Assembly (NCBI RefSeq): GCF_900046455.1
Contig: NZ_FCOT01000012.1
Coordinates: forward strand, 434,001 to 498,000
DNA: 64,000 nucleotides
Direction: 5' to 3'
Source: Cellulomonas timonensis
Lineage (GTDB): Bacteria > Actinomycetota > Actinomycetes > Actinomycetales > Cellulomonadaceae
Below the pieces are notes generated by a model. That model was not told the origin of the DNA and searched no databases. It was given only the letters and a program-made list of their open reading frames with translations. Shown one piece after another: positions 1-9,453 of this stretch. Both the position numbers and the translations under genes were made by a program. Each line of letters opens with the position of its first letter. The stretch's first letter is position 1.

Positions 1-1206
<1,206 letters not shown>

Positions 1207-1219
1207 TCAGTCGGTGATT

Positions 1220-1246
1220 CTGTCACTCTCCACCGGAGAGTGCTAA
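1220..1246. promoter_or_regulatory. CIRCE operator 1 (HrcA site)
   Basis: Inverted repeat of the TTAGCACTC-N9-GAGTGCTAA type. The half site nearer the divergent gene is GAGTGCTAA (1238-1246, perfect). The other half is CTGTCACTC (1220-1228, degenerate). The spacer is exactly 9 nt. It lies 119 bp upstream of groEL. Confidence 0.8.
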
Positions 1247-1254
1247 CTCCATGG

Positions 1255-1281
1255 GTAGCACTCAGCACCCACGAGTGCAAG
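1255..1281. promoter_or_regulatory. CIRCE operator 2 (HrcA site)
   Basis: Second inverted repeat, GTAGCACTC (1255-1263), 9-nt spacer, GAGTGCAAG (1273-1281). It starts 35 bp after the first, so the two sites are in tandem. Both lie between groEL and the divergent membrane-protein gene. Confidence 0.75.
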
Positions 1282-1351
1282 ACGCGCCCGGTTGGCGGAT
1301 CCACCGCCAAACCCCTCCCACGGGCCCGGGTCGCCCCGTAATGTGCCCGCC

Positions 1352-1819
1352 ATGCCGAGTGAACCCTCCGAACCGATCAGGCTCAGGCGGCTCCCTCGAG
1401 CATGGCGCCTGACAGCCACCGCCGCGGTCCTGGGCGTCCTCGCCACCGCGCAGTTCGTCGACACCAACGACTGGTTCCCGTTCGGCTCGCTGTCCCAGTA
1501 CGCGACGGCGCGCGACCTCAACGGCACGGTGAAGTCGATCTCGATCGAGGCGGTCAACGCGTCCGGCGAGACGCTCCGGGTCCCGCTGAACCAGACGGGC
1601 GTCGGGGTCGGCCGCGCCGAGATCGAGGGACAGCTCGGGCGCATCCTCGCCGACCCCGCGCTGCTGCAGTCGATCGCCGACGCGCACGCCGGCCTGCACC
1701 CCGACGAGCCCGCGTACACCGAGCTCACGGTGGTCCGCAGCACCCGCGCCCTCGTCGACGGCCGCCCCTCGGGTGAGCCCACCCACGAGGCCCTCGCCAC
1801 CTGGACGGTGCAGCCGTGA
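1352..1819 (+). CDS. Membrane-anchored hypothetical protein
   Basis: 155 residues. After a short basic N-terminus there is one hydrophobic segment (about residues 17-33), then a soluble domain probably outside the membrane. I do not recognise the domain. The start at 1352 (MPSEPSEP) is preferred over an in-frame codon at 1292, which would add a low-complexity stretch reaching towards the CIRCE sites. It overlaps the next gene by 4 nt (GTGA), so the two are probably translationally coupled and may act together. Confidence 0.7.
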   Translation: MPSEPSEPIRLRRLPRAWRLTATAAVLGVLATAQFVDTNDWFPFGSLSQYATARDLNGTVKSISIEAVNASGETLRVPLNQTGVGVGRAEIEGQLGRILADPALLQSIADAHAGLHPDEPAYTELTVVRSTRALVDGRPSGEPTHEALATWTVQP

Positions 1820-2769
1820 CCGCCTCGCCCCCCGAGCAGCCCGCGCCCACCGTCGGCGCGGATGACACCCGCCCCGCCACGTGGCGCCGCGCGCTGGGCG
1901 CCGTGGGCCGCTGGTGGACGTCCCCCGTGCCCCTCGCCCGCGTGGCGGTGCTGCGGCTCGTCATCTACCTGTTCGTCATCTTCGATGTGCTGACGCTCAC
2001 CAACGACGTCATCCCGCACGGCTACGCCCCGGACCTGTACCAGCCGACGCTGATCGGGCGGATCCTGCCGTTCCCCACGCCCTCCCCGGGGGTCGGCTGG
2101 CTCCTGCTCGTGACCATCATCGCCGGGTCGCTCGTGGCGGCCAGCGGCCTGCTGCCGCGCATCGCGGGCGGCGTCGTCGCGGTGGCCTACCTCGCCTGGA
2201 TGGTGAACTCCCAGGGGTTCGCGTACGTCTCCCACGACCATCTGGCGCTGATCGTGGCCACCCTGGTGCTGCCGACGGTGGGCCGCGCCCGGTTCACCGA
2301 CCTGCGCGCGTCCGAGGCCGGCGGGTGGGCGCTGCGCGCCATCCAAGTCGCGACGGTGGCCACCTACGTGGGCTCGGCGGTCAACAAGGTGGCCCGCACC
2401 GGGTCGCCGTGGGCCTGGGCGAACGGCGCCGTGTTCACCTGGGCGATCATGCGGCGCGGCTCCGACGTCATCACGTGGACTCTCGAGTACCCATGGCTGC
2501 TGCGCCTGAGCCAGTGGGGGCTGCTCGTCGCTGAGGTCCTCTCCCCCGCGGTCTTCTGGCTGCGCGGGAAGTGGCTGGCCCTGGCGATCGGGTTTTTCCT
2601 CGTGTTCCACCTGGCGACCTACGTGAGCCTGGGCATCCACTTCCTGCCCACGGTGGTCTGCTGGGCCGCGTTCGCGCCGCTGGAACGGCTCGTGCCGCCG
2701 GTGCAGCGCGCCTGGCGGCGGATCACCCGGCGGCAGCCCGATCCGGGGCCAGCGACGGCAGGCGCGTGA
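1816..2769 (+). CDS. HTTM-like multi-pass membrane protein
   Basis: 317 residues with about six to eight hydrophobic segments. The pattern resembles HTTM-domain proteins, the membrane family that includes vitamin-K-dependent gamma-carboxylase: an early VLRLVIYLFVIFDVLTL segment, then a helix pair around SAVNKVARTGSPWAWANG. The GTG start overlaps the stop of the preceding gene. The C-terminal 47 nt overlap the convergent oxidoreductase gene. The enzymatic role is unknown; the family assignment is inference from topology and motif feel. Confidence 0.7.
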   Translation: MTASPPEQPAPTVGADDTRPATWRRALGAVGRWWTSPVPLARVAVLRLVIYLFVIFDVLTLTNDVIPHGYAPDLYQPTLIGRILPFPTPSPGVGWLLLVTIIAGSLVAASGLLPRIAGGVVAVAYLAWMVNSQGFAYVSHDHLALIVATLVLPTVGRARFTDLRASEAGGWALRAIQVATVATYVGSAVNKVARTGSPWAWANGAVFTWAIMRRGSDVITWTLEYPWLLRLSQWGLLVAEVLSPAVFWLRGKWLALAIGFFLVFHLATYVSLGIHFLPTVVCWAAFAPLERLVPPVQRAWRRITRRQPDPGPATAGA

Positions 2770-4210
2770 TCCCGAAGCGGTCGCGCAGCGCCCTGCGCGC
2801 CGCGTACCAGCCGCCGAGGCCATGCACGCCGGGTCCGGGCGGCGCCGACGCCGAGCACAGGTAGACGCCCGGCAGCCCGCCGCTGAACGGGTCCCAGGCG
2901 AGCCGCGGGCCGATGAGCACGCGGTTCAGCGTCACGGCGCCGGCGGCGATGTCCCCGCCGGGGTAGTTCGCGTTGTGGGCGCTCATCTGGGCGGCGGGGG
3001 TGGCCTGCGACGCGACGACGATGTCGCGGAAGCCGGGGGCGAACCGCTCGAGCTGCGCGGTGACGGCCTCGGTGGGGTCCTGGGTCGATCCCGCGGGCAC
3101 GTGCGCGTACGTCCACAACGGCCGGCGACCGCCGGAGCCGATCCGTCCGGGGTCGACGATCGCGGGGTCGCTCACCAAGACGACGGGCCGCTCGGCGTGC
3201 CGGCCCGCCACGAGCGCGGCCTCGGCGGCGGCCATCTCGGCGCGGGTGCCGCCCACGTGGACGGTGCCCGCGAGCCCGACCTCCGGACGCGCCCACGGCA
3301 CCGGGCCGGAGAGCACGAAGTCCACCTTGGCCGCCGCATTGCCGTATCGGAACCGTCCGAACGCCCGCGCGACGCGCAGGGGCAGCCGGTCGCCCAGCAC
3401 CCGCAGGAGGGTGTGCGGCGTGGTGTCGAACAGGTACGCGCGGGCACGGGGCAACTCGTCGAGGTCCGTGACCTCCGTGCCGGTCAGCAGGGTCCCACCG
3501 TGCGCCCGCAGGTCCGCGACCAGCGCGTCCGTGATGGCCTGGCTGCCCCGGCGCGGGATGGGCCAGCCCACGCCGTGCGCGAGCCCGGCCAGCATCAGCG
3601 CCGCGCCTGACGCGGGCACCGACGGCAGTGGCGTGATGGCGTGCGCGGCCACCCCGGTGAGCAGCGCGGCGGCCTCGTCGCCGCGGAACCGCAGCCCCCA
3701 CGCCGGGCTCCCCTGCTCGAGGACCCCCAGTCCGTAGCGGGCCGCCGTCACCAGGTGGCGCGGCACGCTGCGCCGGTCGCCCAGCGCGATCTCGACGAGC
3801 CCTTCCCGGTCCGCCGCGAGGGGCCCCAGAAGCCGCCGCCAGGCCGCGCCGTCGCGTCCGAGCCCCGCGGCGGTGCGCTCGACCGACCGGTAGGCGAGCG
3901 CCGCGCGGCCGCCGTCGAGCGGCTGGGCGTACTCCACGTCGGGCACGAGCAGATCGACGCGGGCCGCGAGGTCGAACTCCCGCATGAACGGCGAGGCCAG
4001 CGCCATGGGGTGCACTGCCGAGCACAGGTCGTGCATCACGCCGTCCGCGAGGCCCAGGTCGACGGTGCGCGCGCCTCCGCCGAGCGAGTCCTGCGCCTCG
4101 ACCACCTGCACCGACAGGCCCGCGCGCGCGAGGGTGACGGCGGCCGCGAGCCCGTTGGGGCCGGATCCGACGACGACGGCGTCGAGCTCGGTCGAGCGGG
4201 TGGGTCTCAT
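2723..4210 (-). CDS. Phytoene-dehydrogenase-like FAD oxidoreductase
   Basis: 495 residues. The N-terminal Rossmann motif GSGPNGLAAAVTLARAGLSV binds the FAD ADP moiety (residues 15-20 are GSGPNG) and is followed by VVEA. The C-terminal end has the CrtI-type sequence GGLPGVYLCSASAPPGPGVHG near the FAD. Family members oxidise or isomerise carotenoids or other lipids; no carotenoid genes lie nearby, so the substrate is unknown. The start MRPTRSTELDAVV at 4210 was chosen because it directly precedes the nucleotide-binding strand. Confidence 0.88.
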   Translation of the reverse strand: MRPTRSTELDAVVVGSGPNGLAAAVTLARAGLSVQVVEAQDSLGGGARTVDLGLADGVMHDLCSAVHPMALASPFMREFDLAARVDLLVPDVEYAQPLDGGRAALAYRSVERTAAGLGRDGAAWRRLLGPLAADREGLVEIALGDRRSVPRHLVTAARYGLGVLEQGSPAWGLRFRGDEAAALLTGVAAHAITPLPSVPASGAALMLAGLAHGVGWPIPRRGSQAITDALVADLRAHGGTLLTGTEVTDLDELPRARAYLFDTTPHTLLRVLGDRLPLRVARAFGRFRYGNAAAKVDFVLSGPVPWARPEVGLAGTVHVGGTRAEMAAAEAALVAGRHAERPVVLVSDPAIVDPGRIGSGGRRPLWTYAHVPAGSTQDPTEAVTAQLERFAPGFRDIVVASQATPAAQMSAHNANYPGGDIAAGAVTLNRVLIGPRLAWDPFSGGLPGVYLCSASAPPGPGVHGLGGWYAARRALRDRFGITRLPSLAPDRAAAG

Positions 4211-4270
4211 AGGGCCATCCTGGCGCATCCGACCCCGCCCGAGACGGCGGATGGCGCACGGCGGACGGCC

Positions 4271-4302
4271 GAGGGCCGCGCACCTGTGGGTGCGCGGCCC
4301 TC
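4271..4302 (-). terminator. Hairpin downstream of the cold-shock gene
   Basis: Perfect 14-bp stem, GAGGGCCGCGCACC paired with GGTGCGCGGCCCTC, with a 4-nt loop. It lies 50 nt past the stop of the cold-shock gene and has no clear U tract, as is common in high-GC genomes. Confidence 0.7.
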
Positions 4303-4352
4303 GACGTGCTGCTCGGGTCACTCCATGCTGAGTGGTGCTGGGTGCTGCGTGA

Positions 4353-4556
4353 TCAGACGGGTCGAACCTGCTCGGCCTGAGGCCCCTTCGTCCCCTGACC
4401 CACCTCGAAGTCGACCTGCTGCCCCTCTTCGAGCGAGCGGTAGCCGTCCGTCTGGATCGAGCTGTAGTGGACGAAGAGGTCCTGTCCGCCGCTGACCGGC
4501 GTGATGAACCCGTACCCCTTCTCCGCGTTGAACCACTTGACGGTCCCCTGGGCCAT
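4353..4556 (-). CDS. cspA: Cold-shock protein, CspA family
   Basis: 67-residue single cold-shock domain that binds single-stranded RNA or DNA. Both RNA-binding motifs are present: KGYGFI (RNP1) and LFVHYSSI (RNP2). It starts [16 protein letters not shown], as is standard for actinobacterial Csp proteins. AGGGAG lies 7-8 nt upstream of the ATG. It is a single gene followed by a strong hairpin. Confidence 0.97.
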   Translation of the reverse strand: MAQGTVKWFNAEKGYGFITPVSGGQDLFVHYSSIQTDGYRSLEEGQQVDFEVGQGTKGPQAEQVRPV

Positions 4557-4650
4557 TCCGTGCTCCCTTGCCTACGTTCGCGCCACGCCCCGCCGGCGTC
4601 GCGGTGGTGGTGAGCCTAGACCTGGGAGGGTCGCTCCGACCAGGGGTTCG

Positions 4651-5277
4651 TCACGGTGTGTAGTCCTTTGCCACCACTGCGGTGATTCCGCTTGGCGACT
4701 GGGTGGGCGACAGCTCGACCTTGGTGATGCCCAGCGTCGTGGCGACCTCGGCGGCGGTGACGGCCTGGTCCTCGGTGGCGTAGTACACCCCGGAGGTGGT
4801 CGTGGCGGCCCCGGTGTAGTTCCCCGAGTCCACTGTGGTGAACCCGGCTGCGGTGAGCTTGTCGGCGGTCTTGCCCGCGAGGCCGGAGACCTTGGCGGCG
4901 TTGAGCACCATCACGGCTGTCGTCTTGTCGGCCACCGGCGCGGGGGCCTCGGGCTCCGCGGACTCCGCGTCCGGCTCGGGGGCCGCCTCCTCGCCGCCCT
5001 CGGCCGCGTCCTCGCCCTCGCCCTCGGCGCCCTCGTCGCCGACCGGGTCGCCGGCAGGGGCGTCGGAACTGGCGTCGGAGCTCGACCCGAGCCCGTCCCA
5101 GCTGTACAGGGAGTTCACGACGCCGAAGGCCAGCGCGGGGAACAGCACCAGCACCAGCAGGAACGGCCACACGCGGCTCCATCGGGAGCGCGGGGCGCGG
5201 TGCACGCCGCGTGGGCCGACAGAGCCGTCGACGACGTCGAACTCATCGTCCGGGTACGGATAGCTGCCCTTGGTCAC
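4651..5277 (-). CDS. LytR C-terminal-domain membrane protein
   Basis: 208 residues. An acidic/basic cytoplasmic N-terminus is followed by one transmembrane helix (about residues 37-55, WPFLLVLVLFPALAFGVV), an Asp/Glu/Ala-rich low-complexity linker (about 65-115), and a LytR_C fold from TTAVMVLNAAKVSGLAGKTA to the end. In LytR-CpsA-Psr-associated proteins this domain is extracytoplasmic and linked to the cell wall. Here it stands alone, without the LCP catalytic domain. It precedes the DUF3263 gene's 3' neighbourhood, a pairing common in actinobacteria. Confidence 0.88.
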   Translation of the reverse strand: MTKGSYPYPDDEFDVVDGSVGPRGVHRAPRSRWSRVWPFLLVLVLFPALAFGVVNSLYSWDGLGSSSDASSDAPAGDPVGDEGAEGEGEDAAEGGEEAAPEPDAESAEPEAPAPVADKTTAVMVLNAAKVSGLAGKTADKLTAAGFTTVDSGNYTGAATTTSGVYYATEDQAVTAAEVATTLGITKVELSPTQSPSGITAVVAKDYTP

Positions 5278-5352
5278 GGCGGACAGGCTAACGGGTGCGG
5301 CTGGGGAGCGTGGCGGGGACGCGACGGCGAGCCTCGATGACGCCCGATCTGC

Positions 5353-5661
5353 TCAACCCTCGACGCCAAGCCGCCGGGCCGTGCGGGCGCGCTGGCGGGT
5401 GGAGCGCATGCGGCGCAGGCGCTTGACCAGCATCGGGTCGTGCTCGAGGGCTGCCGGGGAGTCGATGAGGGCGTTGAGCACCTGGTAGTAGCGCGTGGCG
5501 GACATGTCGAAGAGCTCGCGGATCGCCTGTTCCTTGGCGCCCGCGTACTTCCACCACTGCCGTTCGAACGCCAGCACCTGCTCGTCGCGCGCGGACAGTC
5601 CGGGCTGCTCGGCGCGCGTCGCGCCCACCTGCTCCCGCTCCTCGGTGGCCGTGGCCTCCAT
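5353..5661 (-). CDS. DUF3263 family protein
   Basis: 102 residues. The core LSARDEQVLAFERQWWKYAGAKEQ followed by RELFDMSATRYYQVLNALID looks like a small helix-turn-helix and matches the actinobacterial DUF3263 family as I know it. A DNA-binding role is likely from the fold but is not shown here. It lies 75 bp upstream of the LytR_C gene on the same strand and they are probably co-transcribed. An RBS-like GGAGGA precedes the ATG. Confidence 0.88.
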   Translation of the reverse strand: MEATATEEREQVGATRAEQPGLSARDEQVLAFERQWWKYAGAKEQAIRELFDMSATRYYQVLNALIDSPAALEHDPMLVKRLRRMRSTRQRARTARRLGVEG

Positions 5662-5775
5662 GCGTCCTCCTCGCCAGACGACGTCGGCCCCAGGCCGACC
5701 TCGTCATGGTAAGCGCGAATCACATCAGTGTCATTCAGGCGCCACCGCGTCAGGGGGCGCGGGTAGCCTCCGGCC

Positions 5776-6477
5776 GTGGACACCACCCCCCTCGCCCGAC
5801 ATGCCACGGACGACCTGTCGGCGCTGATGGCGCCGGACTGGGCCCGCGCGCTGGCGCCTGTCGAGGCTCGGCTGCGGGCCGCCGCCGCGCACGCCGCGGC
5901 CGAGGAGCGCTCCGGGCAGGTCGTGCTGCCCGCGGGGCCCGACGTGCTGCGCGCGTTCGCCCGCCCGCTGGCGGACGTGCGCGTGCTCGTGGTGGGGCAG
6001 GACCCGTACCCGACGCCGGGGCACGCGATGGGCTTGTCGTTCTCGGTGCAGCCCCACGTGCGACCGCTGCCCCGCTCCCTGGCGAACCTCTTCACCGAGC
6101 TCGTCGCGGACACGGGAGTCGCGCCGCCCACGTCGGGCGACCTCAGCCCGTGGGCCGATCAAGGCGTCATGCTGCTCAACCGCGTGCTGACCGTGCGCGC
6201 AGGCGAGCCGGGCTCACATCGCGGAAAGGGCTGGGAGGCGGTGACCGACCGCGCCATCGCGGCGCTGGTCGAACGCTCGGGCCCGCTCGTCGCCGTGCTG
6301 TGGGGGCGCGACGCCCAGACGCTGCGGCCGGCGCTCGGGGCGACGCCGGTGGTCGCCAGCGCCCATCCGAGCCCGTTGTCGGCGCGACGCGGGTTCTTCG
6401 GCTCGCGGCCGTTCTCGGCGGTGAACGGCCTGCTGCGCGCGCAGGGCGCCGAGCCGGTGGACTGGGCGCTCCCCTGA
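5776..6477 (+). CDS. ung: Uracil-DNA glycosylase, family 1
   Basis: 233 residues. It removes uracil from DNA at the start of base-excision repair. The active-site segment [19 protein letters not shown] (catalytic Asp about residue 76) has the actinobacterial P-T-P form of the GQDPY motif. The DNA-intercalation loop [13 protein letters not shown] carries catalytic His197. The GTG start at 5776 gives the usual length. It diverges from the DUF3263 gene. Confidence 0.96.
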   Translation: MDTTPLARHATDDLSALMAPDWARALAPVEARLRAAAAHAAAEERSGQVVLPAGPDVLRAFARPLADVRVLVVGQDPYPTPGHAMGLSFSVQPHVRPLPRSLANLFTELVADTGVAPPTSGDLSPWADQGVMLLNRVLTVRAGEPGSHRGKGWEAVTDRAIAALVERSGPLVAVLWGRDAQTLRPALGATPVVASAHPSPLSARRGFFGSRPFSAVNGLLRAQGAEPVDWALP

Positions 6478-6567
6478 GCGCGTCGCACATCGGCCCACGC
6501 TCCAGCGGGGACGACACGACGCGCCCAGAGCGCGCGCCGCAGCGGCCGACGGTTGCAGAATGAGCGG

Positions 6568-7419
6568 GTGAGCAACCCCATCTCCTCACCTCCGACGGCT
6601 GGGGACACGCACGTGCCGCCGTGGGCGAGGTTCGTCGCCCTGGGCGACTCCTTCACCGAGGGCCTGTGGGACCAGCCCGCGGAGGGCGGCCCCTGCCGAG
6701 GCTGGGCGGACATGCTCGCGAGCAAGCTCTCGGCCCGCCGCGTCGACGCCGGCCAGGAGCCGCTCGAGTACGCGAACTTCGCCGTGCGCGGGCTCCTGCT
6801 GCACCCCATCGTCTCCGAGCAGCTCCCCCGCGCGCTGGACCTCGCACCGGACCTGGTGAGCCTGGTGGGCGGAGGCAACAACATGCTGCGGCCCGCGACG
6901 GATGTCGACGCCATGGCCCGTGAGCTCGAGGACGCCGTTGTGCAGGCGACCCGAGCCGGCAGCCACGTGCTGCTGGCCACCGGCATGGACGCCGCCGACA
7001 GCCTGCTCGTGCGGCGCACCCGCAACCGCACAGCCGTGTTCAACTCGCACGTCTGGTCGATCGCCCGCCGGCACAACGCCAGCGTGCTGGACCTGTGGGG
7101 CATCCGGTCGCTGCGGGACTGGCGGATGTGGTCGGCCGACCGCATCCACCTCACCACCGAGGGGCACACCCGCGTCGCGCAGGCCGCGCTCGTCGCGCTG
7201 GGGCTGGCGCCCGATGACCCTGACTGGGACAACCCGCTCACCCCGCTGCCGCCCACACCCCGCCTCCAGCAGGCCCGCGACGACGTCCAGTGGATGCGCG
7301 AGCACCTGTACCCGTGGGCGACGCGGCGGCTGCGCCGGACCACACCGGAGGGCCGGGTGGCCAAGCGTCCCGAGCTGGCGCCGGTGGCGCACGCCCCCTC
7401 GGGCGCCCATCCGGGCTGA
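6568..7419 (+). CDS. SGNH/GDSL-type hydrolase
   Basis: 283 residues. Block I, FVALGDSFTEGLWD, holds the nucleophilic Ser. GGGNNM is the block III Asn, and DRIHLTTEGH near the end supplies the catalytic Asp and His. No signal peptide is visible, so an intracellular esterase or lipase-like role is likely; the substrate is unknown. GTG at 6568 is preferred to an upstream in-frame TTG at 6553. It follows ung on the same strand after 90 bp. Confidence 0.9.
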   Translation: MSNPISSPPTAGDTHVPPWARFVALGDSFTEGLWDQPAEGGPCRGWADMLASKLSARRVDAGQEPLEYANFAVRGLLLHPIVSEQLPRALDLAPDLVSLVGGGNNMLRPATDVDAMARELEDAVVQATRAGSHVLLATGMDAADSLLVRRTRNRTAVFNSHVWSIARRHNASVLDLWGIRSLRDWRMWSADRIHLTTEGHTRVAQAALVALGLAPDDPDWDNPLTPLPPTPRLQQARDDVQWMREHLYPWATRRLRRTTPEGRVAKRPELAPVAHAPSGAHPG

Positions 7420-7443
7420 CCGGCGGCCCACGACGTCGGCTGC

Positions 7444-7854
7444 TCAGTTGGTGACGAGGTCGCCCATCACCAGCGACGCCGCGTCGACATCCGACGCCAG
7501 CACGGGCACGTCGAGCTCAGCGGCGCGGGCGGCGCCGTGGCCGCGGGTCGGCACGTCGGCCACCAGGCTGCCGTCAGCGGAGAGCAGCGCCACGCGCAGG
7601 CCGATGTCCGCGCACTCGTCGGGCACCCCGGTCAGGCGCAGCCCGGTGACGGCGTGGCCACCCAGGCCCGTCAGGTACTCGACGTCGTAGCCGATGACGA
7701 TCTGAGCGGACGCGCAGCCGTGCGGGGAGGCGCCGATCTGCGACTCCCCGTCACCCGTGAGGGCGTCGACCGTGGAGATGGCGAGTCCGGCCACACCGAG
7801 CACGGCCAGCCAGCCCGCGGCCATGCGACGGGCACGCTTCTGACCTGAGCTCAT
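7444..7854 (-). CDS. Exported protein with SipW-dependent-type signal
   Basis: 136 residues. The N-terminus has basic residues, then a hydrophobic stretch, AAGWLAVLGVAGLAISTVDAL, like that of the 9454-9873 protein (AVLGVAGLA is shared). The mature part is short and beta-rich, with two conserved-looking Cys (ASPHGCAS and DECAD). AGGAGG lies 9 nt before the ATG at 7854, so this start beats the ATG two codons upstream. It is the last member of the sipW locus, 128 bp after its neighbour. Role: probably a secreted surface or fibre component. Confidence 0.7.
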   Translation of the reverse strand: MSSGQKRARRMAAGWLAVLGVAGLAISTVDALTGDGESQIGASPHGCASAQIVIGYDVEYLTGLGGHAVTGLRLTGVPDECADIGLRVALLSADGSLVADVPTRGHGAARAAELDVPVLASDVDAASLVMGDLVTN

Positions 7855-7982
7855 GGGCATTCGCCTCCTGCGCACGCCACGGCCGATCCTTCGACCTGAC
7901 GTCACCATCGGCGCCTGCGCGTCGGAGGTGAGGGGTCGGGAGCCCGTTCACCCGGCTGCGCGCCGGTGCGGCTCCGGAGGCG

Positions 7983-8792
7983 TCAGGAGCAGCTCAGCAG
8001 GTTTCCGCCCGCCGACGCGAACCCCTGCACCTCCAGCGAGCGAGCCTCCCCCGCGACGACCGTGTGGTACGAGCCCCACGACTCCGTGCCCTTCACGGTG
8101 ACGAGCCGGGGCACGTCAGAGCACGCGCTCGCGCTGACCTTCACCAAGCCGCCCTGCTGGTCGGAGAGCCCGGCCGCGACGAACGGGAACAGCGTGGTGT
8201 CCGACAGGTTGAGCGTGAGCTGCCAGGTGACGGGCTTCGTCGAGGTGGTGCTGACCTCGAACCGGCGCAGGTACGTCCGGGAAGCCCCCGAGCCCCACTC
8301 ATGCGAGCTCGTGACCTTCACGTCGCATGTGGCGGCCGGGTTGCCGGGCACCGTGCAGGCGATGCCAGGCACGGGCGTGGGCGTGGGCGCCGACCAGGCC
8401 GGCGTGACGCCCCAGCCGTCGACGGTGAGCGCCACACCCCGCACCGCCGACGGCGTGAACGCGGCGACGGGGATCGTCGCGGTGGCCCCGGCGGCGGGCA
8501 GCGTGGCCACCGCGTCGGCGGGCGCGAGCGGCCCGGACGCGCCGAGCAGCCGCAGCCTGACCGACTTGCCCCCGCAGTCGGCGGGGACCTGGCGGATGGT
8601 GACGCTCGTGGCCGTCCCGCCCGTCGTCGGGCCGGACTCGACGGGCAGCTCGGGGGCGCACCGCTCGGCGACGGTGAGCGTGCTGAGCCGGATGCCGCTG
8701 AGCGGCAGCGTCGCGGCGCTCGCGGTGGACAGCCCTGCGATGAGGAGGGCGCCGATCACGGCGACGGCGTACAGGAGGCGGCGCCGGCTCAT
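7983..8792 (-). CDS. Exported beta-rich protein of the sipW locus
   Basis: 269 residues. N-terminal signal RRRLLYAVAVIGALLIAGLSTASAA. Two regions resemble the small exported proteins of the locus; the first opens with LPLSGIRLSTLTVAERC, the same pattern as LNLEGGTLAANTVVVASC in the 9454-9873 protein. The four or more Cys could form disulfides. The start overlaps the signal peptidase stop (ATGA), so it is coupled to that gene. Probable substrate of the peptidase and surface component; no recognised enzymatic domain. Confidence 0.75.
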   Translation of the reverse strand: MSRRRLLYAVAVIGALLIAGLSTASAATLPLSGIRLSTLTVAERCAPELPVESGPTTGGTATSVTIRQVPADCGGKSVRLRLLGASGPLAPADAVATLPAAGATATIPVAAFTPSAVRGVALTVDGWGVTPAWSAPTPTPVPGIACTVPGNPAATCDVKVTSSHEWGSGASRTYLRRFEVSTTSTKPVTWQLTLNLSDTTLFPFVAAGLSDQQGGLVKVSASACSDVPRLVTVKGTESWGSYHTVVAGEARSLEVQGFASAGGNLLSCS

Positions 8793-9301
8793 CGGGCATC
8801 CTCCTCGAAGTCGGCGGGAGCGGTGGCGTCGGCGGGCTCGAGCGCTCCGGCGTCGGCATCCTCAGCGCGACTCGGCCACAGCAGGATCGCCGCGGCGACC
8901 ACCAGCAGCGACACCCACGTCAGGGGCATCAGCAGGATCGACGCGACCACGCCGACCTGCGGCAGATGCAGCCTCGCGACACCCAGCACCTCGTCCGCCG
9001 TGGGCATCCACGGGTCGGTGAAGTCGTTGTTGTCACCCTGCATCCGCCAGCCGGCCTCGGCGTCGCCACCGATGATGCGGTGGATGACCCGGCCGCCGTT
9101 CTCCGTCGCCGGCTGGTACACGACCACGTCGCCCACCGCGGGCTCTCCGCAGCGCGCGACCACCAGGTCGCCCGTCGCGTACGTGGGGTCCATCGAGTGC
9201 CCCGAGACGATCGTCAGCGTGGTGCAGCCGCCCAGAGTCGAGGGCCACAGCGCCCACACGGCCACCGCCAGGAACAGCAGCAGCCCGAGGTTCGCCACCA
9301 C
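8789..9301 (-). CDS. sipW: Signal peptidase I, SipW/ER type
   Basis: 170 residues as called. N-terminal helix, then SGHSMDPT with the nucleophilic Ser36, the strand GDLVVAR, and RVIHRI with His74 in place of the usual general-base Lys. Ser-His is the archaeal/ER/SipW-type signature. Two more hydrophobic stretches lie near the C-terminus (about 125-150). GTG 9301 is the first conventional start, but there is no RBS nearby and the frame is open to 9388, so the true protein may begin upstream (see findings). It processes secreted fibre-type proteins in Bacillus; the same is inferred here. Confidence 0.88.
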   Translation of the reverse strand: MVANLGLLLFLAVAVWALWPSTLGGCTTLTIVSGHSMDPTYATGDLVVARCGEPAVGDVVVYQPATENGGRVIHRIIGGDAEAGWRMQGDNNDFTDPWMPTADEVLGVARLHLPQVGVVASILLMPLTWVSLLVVAAAILLWPSRAEDADAGALEPADATAPADFEEDAR

Positions 9302-9398
9302 GCCCCGCAGCCGACGCGCGCGAGGCGAGTCGGCTGCGGGGGTGGCGGCGGGCGCCAGTGCAGTGGTGATGGGTCTCTCCCAGAACGATCACGCGACG

Positions 9399-9432
9399 GC
9401 CTCGACGCGGCGGGTCGCCGCCGCGTCGAGGC
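9399..9432 (-). terminator. Hairpin between exported-protein gene and sipW
   Basis: Perfect 14-bp stem, GCCTCGACGCGGCG with CGCCGCGTCGAGGC, and a 6-nt loop. It lies just after the stop of the first gene of the locus and before sipW. It may lower peptidase expression relative to the major secreted product. Confidence 0.65.
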
Positions 9433-9453
9433 TCAGTCAGAGACTGACGAGGC

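Noticed and set aside
1243..2823. Long minus-strand frame across the HTTM gene
   Set aside because: Shadow ORF of high-GC DNA: Arg/Gly/His-rich translation, no motif, opposite to a well-supported coding region.
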